A stretch of DNA of 5,786 nucleotides from an uncultured Lachnospiraceae bacterium (GTDB lineage Bacteria; Bacillota_A; Clostridia; Lachnospirales; Lachnospiraceae). A model generated the notes under the pieces. The model ran no database searches and was not told where the DNA came from. It saw only the letters and a list, made by a program, of their open reading frames with translations. The DNA lies in assembly GCA_902795715.1 (NCBI GenBank), contig CADBME010000170.1, forward strand, positions 1 through 5,786, given 5' to 3'. Each line of letters begins with the position of its first letter. Position 1 is the first letter of the stretch. Made by a program: the position numbers and the translations under genes. Shown here piece by piece: positions 1-5,698 of this stretch.

Positions 1-2153
1 AGAGAAAGCTGGACAAGGCAAAAAAGAAACTGAAGGAAGCAGATAAAAAATATAAAATTGCCCAAAAGCAATACAGGCAGGCAAAAGATGCCGGAATTGC
101 TTCCGAAGACGCAGAGCGGCAGATGAAAAATAAGGGCAATCAGCTGGCTGACAAGAAAAGGTTGTATGAGATACAGAAAAAGAAATATGATGAGTCCGCT
201 GATTTGATTTCAGAAAAAGAAGATGAATACAAGATAGGAAAAAGCGAGCTGGATCAGGCCAGGAGAGCTTTGTCTTCGAGCAAAAAAAAGGTGAAAGAAG
301 GAGAGAAGGAACTCGCAAAGGCCAGAAAAGAGCTTGCCGAGAAGAAACAGGAGCTTGAGGATAAGAAGAAAGAGCTTGCCGATAAGGAAGCAGAGCTTGC
401 AGACGCCAAGGTAGAACTTGCGGATGCCAAAAAAACCTATCAGGAAAAGAAAGAGGAGACAGACCAGAAGATTGCAGATGCCCAGGAAGAAATCGATGAC
501 CTTGAACCATCAAGCTATGGATATATCCTTCGAAACGAGAAGGGCGGGCATATAGCTCTGGCTCAGGATGTCAGCATCCTTCACAGCATGGCAATGGTCT
601 TCAATATGATTTTTATGGTCGTCGGTATCATCGTCATCGTCTCTACCATAACCATACGCATTGACAATGACAAAAAACTCCTTGGCACTATGAAAGCCTA
701 TGGATTCAGAAACTCGGAGATTATCACCAAATATGTCGTATACGGAACCTCCGCCATCCTGGTTGGGATTGTACTGTCCGTTGTCCTTGCCGCAGCACTT
801 CAGGTTATCATAAGAATCTTCATCGGTGACTTATTCATAGTCAAGCCGGAAAGATTTGCCTTTTACCCGGCATTTTTCCTGGCTGTATCCGCCCTGGAAA
901 TTGTGATCGCCATCCTTTCAGCAGCCATAGCTACCAAAAAACAGGTTTCAAAGAGTTCGGCCATTGATCTGATGAACGGCACCGGAAAGACCAACAAGAG
1001 GAAAACAAAAACCAGATCCGGCCAGGCAAAAGGCAGCGGCCTCTATGCAAAACTCATTGTAAGAAACATCGTCAACGACCTGCCGAGAGTCATCACCTCC
1101 ATTATTATCATTGCAGGAAGCTGTAACATGATGGGGGTCGGATTCACCATGAAAAAATCCATCGATCATATGATGGAAGCGTCCGCGACCCAGATCAACC
1201 ATTATACTATGGAAGCATCCTTTGTTTCTGAGTTCACGGAAGAAAAAATGAATCAGCTGATCCAAAACCTTCAGGCAAAGGATATCCGCTTCAAGAGAGT
1301 CCAGAAGCAGGTGACAAAGTATGGTTTTGAAAATACGGAAGAGTACACGACCATCCTGTCCGCACCTGAGGATGTTTATGATGATTATATCCTTTTAACC
1401 GATATGAAGAAAAAAAAGATCGACGCCCCCCTTGAGGGACAGGCACTGGTCTGCAACCGTATCTCAGAAACCCTGGGAGTAAAAACCGGAGATACCATAT
1501 CTGTATTCAATACCAAGTTCGAATCCCATGATTTAAAGACAGGGGGAATATGCAGGAATTATACCGGAAAGCTGATCTATCTGTCCCAGAAGGATTATCA
1601 GAATATATTTGGCGAAAAGGCTGACGATAATACTCTTCTGATCAGACTGGATGAGGAGCAGAGGGAAAGCCTTAAAGAGGAACTGACCAGAGATTTTCCG
1701 GAGCTGACCATCACCTTTACCGATGAGTTTCCAGATCTGCTGGAATCGATCAGGGATGTGTCCAGTATTATTGTATATATTCTTACCTCCCTCTCCATCA
1801 TGATGTCCGTCTTTGTCCTCCTGAATCTGGTTAACATATTTGTCGGACGCAGGCGGAATGAACTGATCATAATGGCTGTCAATGGTTTCTCACGAAAAGA
1901 ACAGATCGGATATCTGCTGAAGGAAACAATAGCAACAACCTGTCTGGGCCTGCTGATTGGCGGAATGGTATGCTTTGCTATGACAGACTTTGTTGTACGT
2001 ATGATTGAAGCGGATGGAGTTATGTTCGTCCGTTCCTTCAATGTTCCCTCTACTTTGAGGGCCATGTTCATGGAAGCCGCCTTCGCCCTGGTGATTAACC
2101 TCTATGCTTACAGAAAGATCAGGAAATGGAACTTAACGGATATCACCAGATAA
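1..2153 (+). CDS. ABC transporter permease, FtsX/MacB type with coiled-coil stalk (5' partial)
   Basis: Membrane subunit of a MacB/LolCDE-like ABC system. The frame is open from base 3 with no stop, so the gene starts before the window and the ATG at 123 is internal; 716 residues are visible. Residues 1-170 (counted from base 3) are a charged Lys/Glu/Ala coiled coil with regular ELADxxx heptads. Hydrophobic helices follow at about 195-219, 243-270 and 287-310, then 362-382, a soluble domain at 383-585, and helices at about 586-614, 640-666 and 684-704. This fits two FtsX units of four helices, with the first helix upstream of the window and the coiled coil as the extracytoplasmic loop between helices 1 and 2. 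After the first helix of each visible block sits a coupling motif (LLGTMKAYGF, LIIMAVNGF) of the kind that contacts the ATPase. The likely partner is the ATPase gene 145 bp downstream. The substrate cannot be read from the sequence; peptide or lipid export, or a signalling or cell-wall role, are all possible. Confidence 0.9.
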   Translation, partial: RKLDKAKKKLKEADKKYKIAQKQYRQAKDAGIASEDAERQMKNKGNQLADKKRLYEIQKKKYDESADLISEKEDEYKIGKSELDQARRALSSSKKKVKEGEKELAKARKELAEKKQELEDKKKELADKEAELADAKVELADAKKTYQEKKEETDQKIADAQEEIDDLEPSSYGYILRNEKGGHIALAQDVSILHSMAMVFNMIFMVVGIIVIVSTITIRIDNDKKLLGTMKAYGFRNSEIITKYVVYGTSAILVGIVLSVVLAAALQVIIRIFIGDLFIVKPERFAFYPAFFLAVSALEIVIAILSAAIATKKQVSKSSAIDLMNGTGKTNKRKTKTRSGQAKGSGLYAKLIVRNIVNDLPRVITSIIIIAGSCNMMGVGFTMKKSIDHMMEASATQINHYTMEASFVSEFTEEKMNQLIQNLQAKDIRFKRVQKQVTKYGFENTEEYTTILSAPEDVYDDYILLTDMKKKKIDAPLEGQALVCNRISETLGVKTGDTISVFNTKFESHDLKTGGICRNYTGKLIYLSQKDYQNIFGEKADDNTLLIRLDEEQRESLKEELTRDFPELTITFTDEFPDLLESIRDVSSIIVYILTSLSIMMSVFVLLNLVNIFVGRRRNELIIMAVNGFSRKEQIGYLLKETIATTCLGLLIGGMVCFAMTDFVVRMIEADGVMFVRSFNVPSTLRAMFMEAAFALVINLYAYRKIRKWNLTDITR
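309..434 (+). repeat. Six in-frame 21-bp coding repeats (heptads) in the permease stalk
   Basis: Six consecutive 7-codon units read ELAKARK, ELAEKKQ, ELEDKKK, ELADKEA, ELADAKV and ELADAKK. At the DNA level the shared core is GAGCTTGCCGA or a close variant, most similar among the last three units. This is a heptad coiled-coil repeat that probably grew by 21-bp slippage or duplication. It is part of the gene, not a separate element. Confidence 0.85.
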
Positions 2154-2164
2154 TGACCGTCGGC

Positions 2165-2231
2165 ATGGGACAATGATCCGAATCGGACATCTGATACGAT
2201 ATCCGATGGGACCTGACCCGAATCCGACACC
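2165..2231 (+). repeat. Imperfect direct repeat pair in the permease-ATPase gap
   Basis: Copy 1 (2165-2191) and copy 2 (2206-2231) both begin ATGGGAC and continue through a TGAYCCGAATCSGACAYC-like core. They align with 22 of 26 bases identical and one single-base gap, offset by 41 bp. The pentamer TCCGA or its complement TCGGA occurs four times between 2177 and 2227. The copies lie upstream of the presumed promoter of the GAF-ATPase gene. They could be paired regulator sites or a small dispersed intergenic repeat; the sequence alone does not decide. Confidence 0.6.
2182..2207 (+). other. Imperfect hairpin between the two direct-repeat copies
   Basis: ATCGGA (2182-2187) pairs with TCCGAT (2202-2207). 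After a single C/A mismatch, ATC (2189-2191) pairs with GAT (2198-2200), leaving a six-base loop, TGATAC. No T-run follows, so it is not a canonical intrinsic terminator, although it lies 29 bases after the permease stop codon. It may act as a 3'-end stabilising structure or as a dyad operator. Confidence 0.45.
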
Positions 2232-2252
2232 AGGACTCGCGAGCGAGTCTTG
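2231..2252 (+). promoter_or_regulatory. 22-bp inverted repeat, possible operator overlapping a -35 region
   Basis: GACTCGC and GCGAGTC are perfect 7-base arms around a 2-base centre (2241-2242). The symmetry extends to 10-base arms if one G-T pair is allowed. As RNA it would make a 9-bp stem with a CGAG tetraloop. The TATAAT at 2265-2270 would place a 17-bp-spaced -35 at about 2242-2247, inside the right arm, so a protein bound here would block the promoter. No T-tract follows, which argues against a terminator. A dispersed palindromic repeat is the main alternative. Confidence 0.5.
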
Positions 2253-2264
2253 AATAGTAACGTT

Positions 2265-2270
2265 TATAAT
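2265..2270 (+). promoter_or_regulatory. TATAAT -10 box for the GAF-ATPase gene
   Basis: A perfect TATAAT lies 28 bp before the ATG at 2299, in an AT-rich stretch, which suits a short 5' leader. No good TTGACA is found 16-18 bp upstream; that position falls in the inverted repeat. The promoter may therefore be weak or activator-dependent. Confidence 0.5.
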
Positions 2271-2298
2271 AGATCATCTGCAATAGGAAAGGATTAAT

Positions 2299-3522
2299 AT
2301 GGATAGATTAAGGGAGAGTTACATTCAGGCAATCTGGGATTTTACCGAGGCACTGCAGGATGAGAATCAGCTGGAAAACGGTCTGGCAAGATGTATGGAA
2401 ATCCTGATCGATGCCATCGGCTGTGAAGCTGGTTTTATCTGGATGTATGATGAGGATAACAACCGGCTTGCCATCATTGCCAGCGGAAGCGGAAATGACG
2501 TGACCGGAGTAACCATAGGGAAAAATCAGGGTGTGGTAGGACATGTGATGGAAACGGCCGAAAGCCTGATTATCCACAACCCCATCATGGACGACAGTCC
2601 CCTGTACGGGTCGGACGATGCCACCGGCATGATTGTGATAAACCAGCTGGTCAGTCCCCTGAAGGCTCCGGGGAGAGAGGCTTTTGGCTGTATCCAGCTG
2701 GTCAACAAGAAGGACGGAGCTTTTGACAGAGAAGATGTCAGACTGTGTAACAGCATGGCTGCCATGGTCGCTATGGATATCGAAGATAAGGGTTACAAAG
2801 TCAAGCTGCCCGCAAGCCGCACTCCCATGGTCGTTTTACGCAATGTGGTCAAAGAATTCCCTTCCGGTGACAGTGTGCTCCGTGTCCTGAAAGGAATCAA
2901 TCTCGATATCTATGAGAAGGAATTTCTGGTAATCCTCGGAGAGAGCGGCTGCGGCAAAACGACCATGATGAACATCATTGGAGGGATGGACTCCATGACA
3001 GAGGGAACCCTTCTCCTGGACGGAAAGGACTTCTCCCATCCAAGCGACAAGGAACTTACCCAGTTTCGGAGAAATTACATCGGCTTTATCTTCCAGTCCT
3101 ACAATCTGATGCCCAACCTCTCCGCCCTGGAAAACCTTCAGTTTATCGCTGAGATCAGCCGCAACCCCATGTCTCCGGAGAAAGCCCTGGCACAGGTAGG
3201 TCTCAGTGACCGTGCAGGCAACTTCCCATCCCAGATGAGCGGCGGCCAGCAGCAGAGGGTATCCATCGCCCGGGCTCTCACGAAAAACCCCAGACTGATC
3301 CTGGCGGATGAGCCTACAGCGGCCCTGGATTATGAGACGAGTATAGAGGTTCTTTCCATCGTAGAAGATATTGTAAAAAATGAAGGAAAAACCGTTGTTA
3401 TGATCACCCATAACCCGGAGATAGCCAAGATGGCCAACCGGGTGGTAAAGCTCAGAGGCGGACTGATTTCCAATATCCGTATCAACGCAAACCCTTTATC
3501 GGCAAAAGAACTTGTCTGGTAA
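2299..3522 (+). CDS. ABC transporter ATPase with N-terminal GAF sensor domain (MacB/LolD type)
   Basis: Cytoplasmic ATP-hydrolysing subunit, probably driving the FtsX permease encoded upstream. Residues about 15-163 form a GAF domain: helix, [13 protein letters not shown] strand pair, GVVGHVMET, then [18 protein letters not shown], which resembles the NK-xn-F-x3-DE signature of cyclic-nucleotide GAF domains, with V147 in place of the final E. Residues about 177-390 are a complete nucleotide-binding domain: Walker A GESGCGKT (214-221), Q-loop Q266, signature MSGGQ (313-317), Walker B LILADE with D337 and catalytic E338, D-loop AALD, and H-loop H371. The C-terminal [10 protein letters not shown] tail resembles Firmicutes MacB-like ATPases. 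At 407 residues it is about 160-180 longer than a standalone LolD-type ATPase, and the GAF domain accounts for the excess. The ATG follows AGGAAAGGA (2285-2293) at normal spacing. The GAF ligand is unknown; the domain may only mediate dimerisation. Confidence 0.93.
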   Translation: MDRLRESYIQAIWDFTEALQDENQLENGLARCMEILIDAIGCEAGFIWMYDEDNNRLAIIASGSGNDVTGVTIGKNQGVVGHVMETAESLIIHNPIMDDSPLYGSDDATGMIVINQLVSPLKAPGREAFGCIQLVNKKDGAFDREDVRLCNSMAAMVAMDIEDKGYKVKLPASRTPMVVLRNVVKEFPSGDSVLRVLKGINLDIYEKEFLVILGESGCGKTTMMNIIGGMDSMTEGTLLLDGKDFSHPSDKELTQFRRNYIGFIFQSYNLMPNLSALENLQFIAEISRNPMSPEKALAQVGLSDRAGNFPSQMSGGQQQRVSIARALTKNPRLILADEPTAALDYETSIEVLSIVEDIVKNEGKTVVMITHNPEIAKMANRVVKLRGGLISNIRINANPLSAKELVW

Positions 3523-3523
3523 G

Positions 3524-3673
3524 ATGAAGAATACTATTAAAGACGAAATCCATCGGAAGGTGTATGATGAGTTTAAGATAATTGGAGATATAATCGTTGT
3601 TGAGACGGCGAAAGAAATAGCGAAGGGAGGGAATAATTATGAAATCGATTCTAATCAAGGATACCAGTCGTGA
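3524..3673 (+). CDS. Doubtful 49-residue ORF between the ATPase and the Cys-miniprotein genes
   Basis: An ATG one base after the ATPase stop codon opens 49 codons (MKNTIKDEIHRKVYDEF..., ending NQGYQS). The frame runs 35 bp into the start of the next gene in a different frame. The composition is protein-like and hydrophilic, with a short hydrophobic patch, FKIIGDIIVV. There is no Shine-Dalgarno sequence, so translation would have to depend on reinitiation after the ATPase stop. I recognise no family. It may be a real small protein, a gene remnant, or chance coding in an AT-rich gap. Confidence 0.25.
   Translation: MKNTIKDEIHRKVYDEFKIIGDIIVVETAKEIAKGGNNYEIDSNQGYQS
3589..3594 (+). promoter_or_regulatory. 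Possible -10 box before the Cys-miniprotein pair
   Basis: A TATAAT lies 45 bp upstream of the ATG at 3639, in the AT-rich gap after the ATPase gene. The 17-bp-spaced upstream hexamer (about 3566-3571) is not TTGACA-like, so support is only the -10 match. If real, it would separate the downstream genes from the ABC genes. Confidence 0.3.
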
Positions 3674-3857
3674 AGAGAGAATCCGGATTGTTGAGGAAGG
3701 TCTAAACCAGTGTGGAGGAGCCTGTGATTTTTGCAACGGCTGCGACAATCTGGGGGGCGGTTCTGTCGATGCCTTCTACCAGCCATACATTGATGGTGAA
3801 AAAGAATTGCGGGAACTCAACATGGAATACAGGCCACATACAGGGATGGTGCATTAG
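3639..3857 (+). CDS. Small four-cysteine protein, copy 1 (unknown function)
   Basis: A 72-residue soluble protein with no signal peptide or membrane helix. After SREERIRIVEEGL comes C25-x3-C29-x2-C32-x2-C35 (CGGACDFCNGC), then a glycine run and FYQPYIDGEKEL. The four tightly spaced cysteines suggest a Zn or Fe-S site, but the ligand cannot be assigned. The first three have the CxxxCxxC spacing of radical SAM enzymes, yet the protein is far too short for that fold. The start at 3639 is fixed by a strong AAGGGAGGG site (3624-3632). The next gene is a paralogue starting two bases after this stop codon, so the pair is probably co-translated. I do not recognise a named, experimentally characterised family. 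Confidence 0.8.
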   Translation: MKSILIKDTSREERIRIVEEGLNQCGGACDFCNGCDNLGGGSVDAFYQPYIDGEKELRELNMEYRPHTGMVH

Positions 3858-3859
3858 TT

Positions 3860-4054
3860 ATGAGACCACCTGAGATATCTGATTCCACCAGGGAAGAACG
3901 TGCAGAATACATTAGAAAGACCTTTGTCTGCATATCGGATTGTGATATGTGTGGCTTGTGTAAAGTGTTTCATGGAAAGGATCCGGAAATCGCCTATGCA
4001 GATTATATAGAAGGCATAAGGGATTTTACGGATGTATCTGCTGATTACAGATAG
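3860..4054 (+). CDS. Small four-cysteine protein, copy 2 (paralogue of the preceding gene)
   Basis: A 64-residue soluble protein. It aligns with the preceding product along nearly its whole length: both have D-S/T-x-REER near residues 8-14, then C24-x3-C28-x2-C31-x2-C34 (CISDCDMCGLC) with identical cysteine spacing, then A-x-Y/F-x-x-YI-E/D-G. Residues outside the motif have diverged widely, so the duplication looks old and both copies seem maintained. It starts two bases after the upstream stop codon. Its only ribosome-site candidate is a weak GGGATGG inside the upstream gene, which points to translational coupling. It may be a metal-binding partner of copy 1, perhaps as a heterodimer, but this is inference. 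Confidence 0.78.
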   Translation: MRPPEISDSTREERAEYIRKTFVCISDCDMCGLCKVFHGKDPEIAYADYIEGIRDFTDVSADYR

Positions 4055-4095
4055 ATGGCATAGAAGATATCAATATTGGAGGGGAGTGGAAAATA

Positions 4096-4800
4096 ATGAC
4101 CCGACCAAAAGCAATCATCCAATATGAAAACACAGTCCCGGCTATATTTGTGCGCAGAGTCAACCGCTTTGTCGCTGAGGTAGTGATTAACGGAATTACA
4201 GAGCAGGTGCACGTTAAGAACACCGGCCGTCTGAAAGAACTGCTGGTGCCAAAAGCCAGGGTTACACTTCAAAAAGCATCGAATCCCAACCGGAAGACAG
4301 CCTATGATCTGATCTCCGTCTATAAGTCTGGATTAAAGTGGGTGAATATTGACAGTCTTGCGCCGAATGAACTGGTAAAGCAGCACTTGCTGAGCCTGAA
4401 CTATGATTTGGTCAAGCCGGAGTATACCTATGGGGAATCCCGATTTGACTTCTACATGGAAAAAAACGAAGAGAAATACCTCACGGAAGTAAAAGGATGC
4501 ACCTTGGCGGCAGATTTAAAACAGGGGATTGGCTTATTTCCGGATGCGCCTACAGAAAGAGGTGTGAAGCATCTGGAGGAGCTGGCGGCTGCGGCGGGGA
4601 AAGGATATCACTGCCAGGTAGCCTTTGTGATCCAGATGAATGGCATTCATAAAGTCCTCCCCAACGATAATACCCAACCGGAATTTGGCCGGGCCCTGAC
4701 TCGGGCTGCAAATGCCGGCGTGCAGGTCGTACATTACGGATGTCATGTTGAGGCAGACAGTATCGAGTTAACAGGCATTGATGGATTATTATTCCCTTAA
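4096..4800 (+). CDS. sfsA: DNA/RNA nuclease-like protein SfsA
   Basis: A full-length SfsA homologue of 234 residues, the usual family size. Recognisable family blocks in order are VHVKNTGRLKELL (38-50), RKTAYDL (66-72), SRFDF (115-119), LTEVKGCTL (129-137) and FPDAPTERGVKHLEEL (148-163). The family has an N-terminal OB-like nucleic-acid-binding part and a C-terminal PD-(D/E)xK-nuclease-like part; here D118 and E131-x-K133 match that catalytic pattern. In E. coli, SfsA was described as a DNA-binding protein affecting maltose metabolism; its physiological role in Firmicutes is not settled. The start at 4096 follows a strong GGAGGGGAG (4078-4086). It lies 41 bp after the second Cys-miniprotein gene with no terminator between them, so co-transcription is likely. 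Confidence 0.95.
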   Translation: MTRPKAIIQYENTVPAIFVRRVNRFVAEVVINGITEQVHVKNTGRLKELLVPKARVTLQKASNPNRKTAYDLISVYKSGLKWVNIDSLAPNELVKQHLLSLNYDLVKPEYTYGESRFDFYMEKNEEKYLTEVKGCTLAADLKQGIGLFPDAPTERGVKHLEELAAAAGKGYHCQVAFVIQMNGIHKVLPNDNTQPEFGRALTRAANAGVQVVHYGCHVEADSIELTGIDGLLFP

Positions 4801-4809
4801 GTACAGATA

Positions 4810-4820
4810 TATAATATAAT
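4810..4820 (+). promoter_or_regulatory. Overlapping TATAAT boxes before the zinc-ribbon gene
   Basis: TATAATATAAT holds two -10 matches (4810-4815 and 4815-4820) ten bases after the sfsA stop codon, about 50 bp before the next ATG. Candidate -35 hexamers (TTATTA near 4786, TTCCCT near 4792) are poor. A separate promoter for the zinc-ribbon gene is plausible but unproven. No terminator hairpin separates it from sfsA. Confidence 0.45.
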
Positions 4821-4867
4821 AGATTCAACATACCACCAGGCAATTCAAGGGTAGAAAGGAGAATACT

Positions 4868-5614
4868 ATGCTTCATTCTTTCACACGAAATTATAATGAT
4901 CTTTCAACAGATGCCGGTTTCCAGTTCGAATTCTACTGCGACTGCTGTGGAAATGGCTTCAAGAGTACCTTCCGCAGATCCAGCACCTATGGTCAGAAAC
5001 AGAAATCTCAGAAAGTCGGAAGGTTTGCCTCTACTCTGGGCAGTCTCTTTGGCGGCAAAGCCGGTGACCTGGGCTATGCCCTGGAGCGCGGGAGCGATTT
5101 TATCAGCGAACGCCTGGGTGACCAGTCCCCCGAATGGCGGCAGGAACAGGAGCTCTCATTTGATGAAGCCCAGGCGGAAGTCCGCCCTCTTTTTAAGAAA
5201 TGTCCCGCCTGCAACCGATGGGTCTGCAGCGACTGCTGGAACGAAGATGAAGGCCTTTGCACCGATTGCGCTCCCCGCGAAGCAAGCTATGTAGCCCAGG
5301 CTCGAAACCAGGCTATGCGGCGTAATATCGATGAAGCTGCCGAGACAGCTACCGTGTGGCATGGCAAATTGGAAAAAAGAACCACCGTTTGCCCTAACTG
5401 CGGCAAACCGGCCGGTACCGGCAAGTTCTGCAACCACTGCGGTGCTCCTCTGGCAAGCCAGCGCTGCCCCAACTGCGGCGCACAAGTAGCTCTTGGTCTG
5501 AAATTCTGCGGCGAATGCGGCTCTCCCATGGAGAAATCAGGTAAGTGCCCAGCCTGTGGATATGAAAACGAACCGGGTATGAAATTCTGCGGAAACTGCG
5601 GCAATAAACTCTAA
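4868..5614 (+). CDS. Multi-zinc-ribbon protein with ten CxxC pairs
   Basis: A 248-residue, probably cytoplasmic protein with no signal peptide. N-terminal CxxC at 24-27 (CDCC) is followed by a basic/Gly stretch (41-85) including SLFGGKAGDLGYALERG, possibly an amphipathic helix. Next come CPAC (112-115), CSDC (120-123) and CTDC (131-134), an Arg/Ala-rich linker, and three tandem rubredoxin-type ribbons: C175/C178 with C188/C191, C200/C203 with C214/C217, and C227/C230 with C241/C244, each ending CG-x2-L/M. The ten pairs could supply five Zn sites if the N-terminal CxxC completes one with the middle cluster. Such ribbons often bind nucleic acid or act as adaptors; the exact role is unknown. The start at 4868 follows AGAAAGGAG (4853-4861). 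Confidence 0.88.
   Translation: MLHSFTRNYNDLSTDAGFQFEFYCDCCGNGFKSTFRRSSTYGQKQKSQKVGRFASTLGSLFGGKAGDLGYALERGSDFISERLGDQSPEWRQEQELSFDEAQAEVRPLFKKCPACNRWVCSDCWNEDEGLCTDCAPREASYVAQARNQAMRRNIDEAAETATVWHGKLEKRTTVCPNCGKPAGTGKFCNHCGAPLASQRCPNCGAQVALGLKFCGECGSPMEKSGKCPACGYENEPGMKFCGNCGNKL
5390..5611 (+). repeat. Three tandem zinc-ribbon coding units
   Basis: Units at about 5390-5452, 5465-5530 and 5546-5611 each encode CP-x-CG, 8 or 9 residues, then (K)FCxxCG and a short tail. The DNA is similar (TGCGGC and AAATTCTGCGG recur) but not identical, so this is an internal domain duplication within the gene. Confidence 0.8.
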
Positions 5615-5645
5615 TACCATTGATAGGAATGAAAGGATTACTATC

Positions 5646-5693
5646 ATGAAATACAGTTGGGACACATTCAAGACTCGCTTGGAAAAGGAGTAA
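5646..5693 (+). CDS. Putative 15-residue leader peptide upstream of the aldo/keto reductase
   Basis: ATG to TAA encodes MKYSWDTFKTRLEKE. A Shine-Dalgarno-like AAAGGA (5632-5637) sits 8 bases upstream, so initiation is plausible. Its last codons contain the AAAAGGAG site of the next gene, whose ATG begins 5 bases after this stop codon. A short hairpin (5667-5672 with 5678-5683, 5-base loop) ends where that site begins. The arrangement suggests translational coupling or a leader ORF. The peptide has no run of one amino acid that would mark classical attenuation. It could also be chance. Confidence 0.4.
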   Translation: MKYSWDTFKTRLEKE

Positions 5694-5698
5694 TCTTT

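Noticed and set aside
123..125. ATG at 123 as the start of the permease gene
   Set aside because: The same frame is open back to base 3 and encodes the same coiled-coil composition, and no good ribosome site precedes this ATG. It is an internal methionine of a gene cut by the window edge.
1598..2071. 157-codon open frame on the - strand
   Set aside because: It is antisense to the last membrane block of the permease; its Ser/Arg/Ile-rich composition is a mirror of the sense codons.
2182..2252. Intrinsic terminator after the permease gene
   Set aside because: The hairpins here are not followed by a run of T, so a Rho-independent terminator is not supported.
2836..3411. 191-codon open frame on the - strand
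   Set aside because: It lies fully antisense to the ATPase domain, whose motifs are intact, and its translation matches no recognisable family.
3639..4054. Radical SAM, ferredoxin or purine-biosynthesis (PurH-like) assignment for the Cys-miniproteins
   Set aside because: They are only 64-72 residues long, lack the rest of those folds, and the cysteine order C-x3-C-x2-C-x2-C is not the standard ferredoxin motif. PurH is a much larger enzyme with no resemblance visible here.
5156..5604. Overlapping - strand frames of about 105-109 codons opposite the zinc-ribbon gene
   Set aside because: Their regular, repeat-like look comes from the reverse complement of the repeated TGC codons of the zinc ribbons, not from a gene.
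5669..5678. CAAGACTCGC, identical to the reverse complement of one arm of the inverted repeat at 2243-2252
   Set aside because: Shared 10-mers are expected by chance among all pairs in a window of this size, and the second arm is absent here, so it is not evidence for a common regulator.
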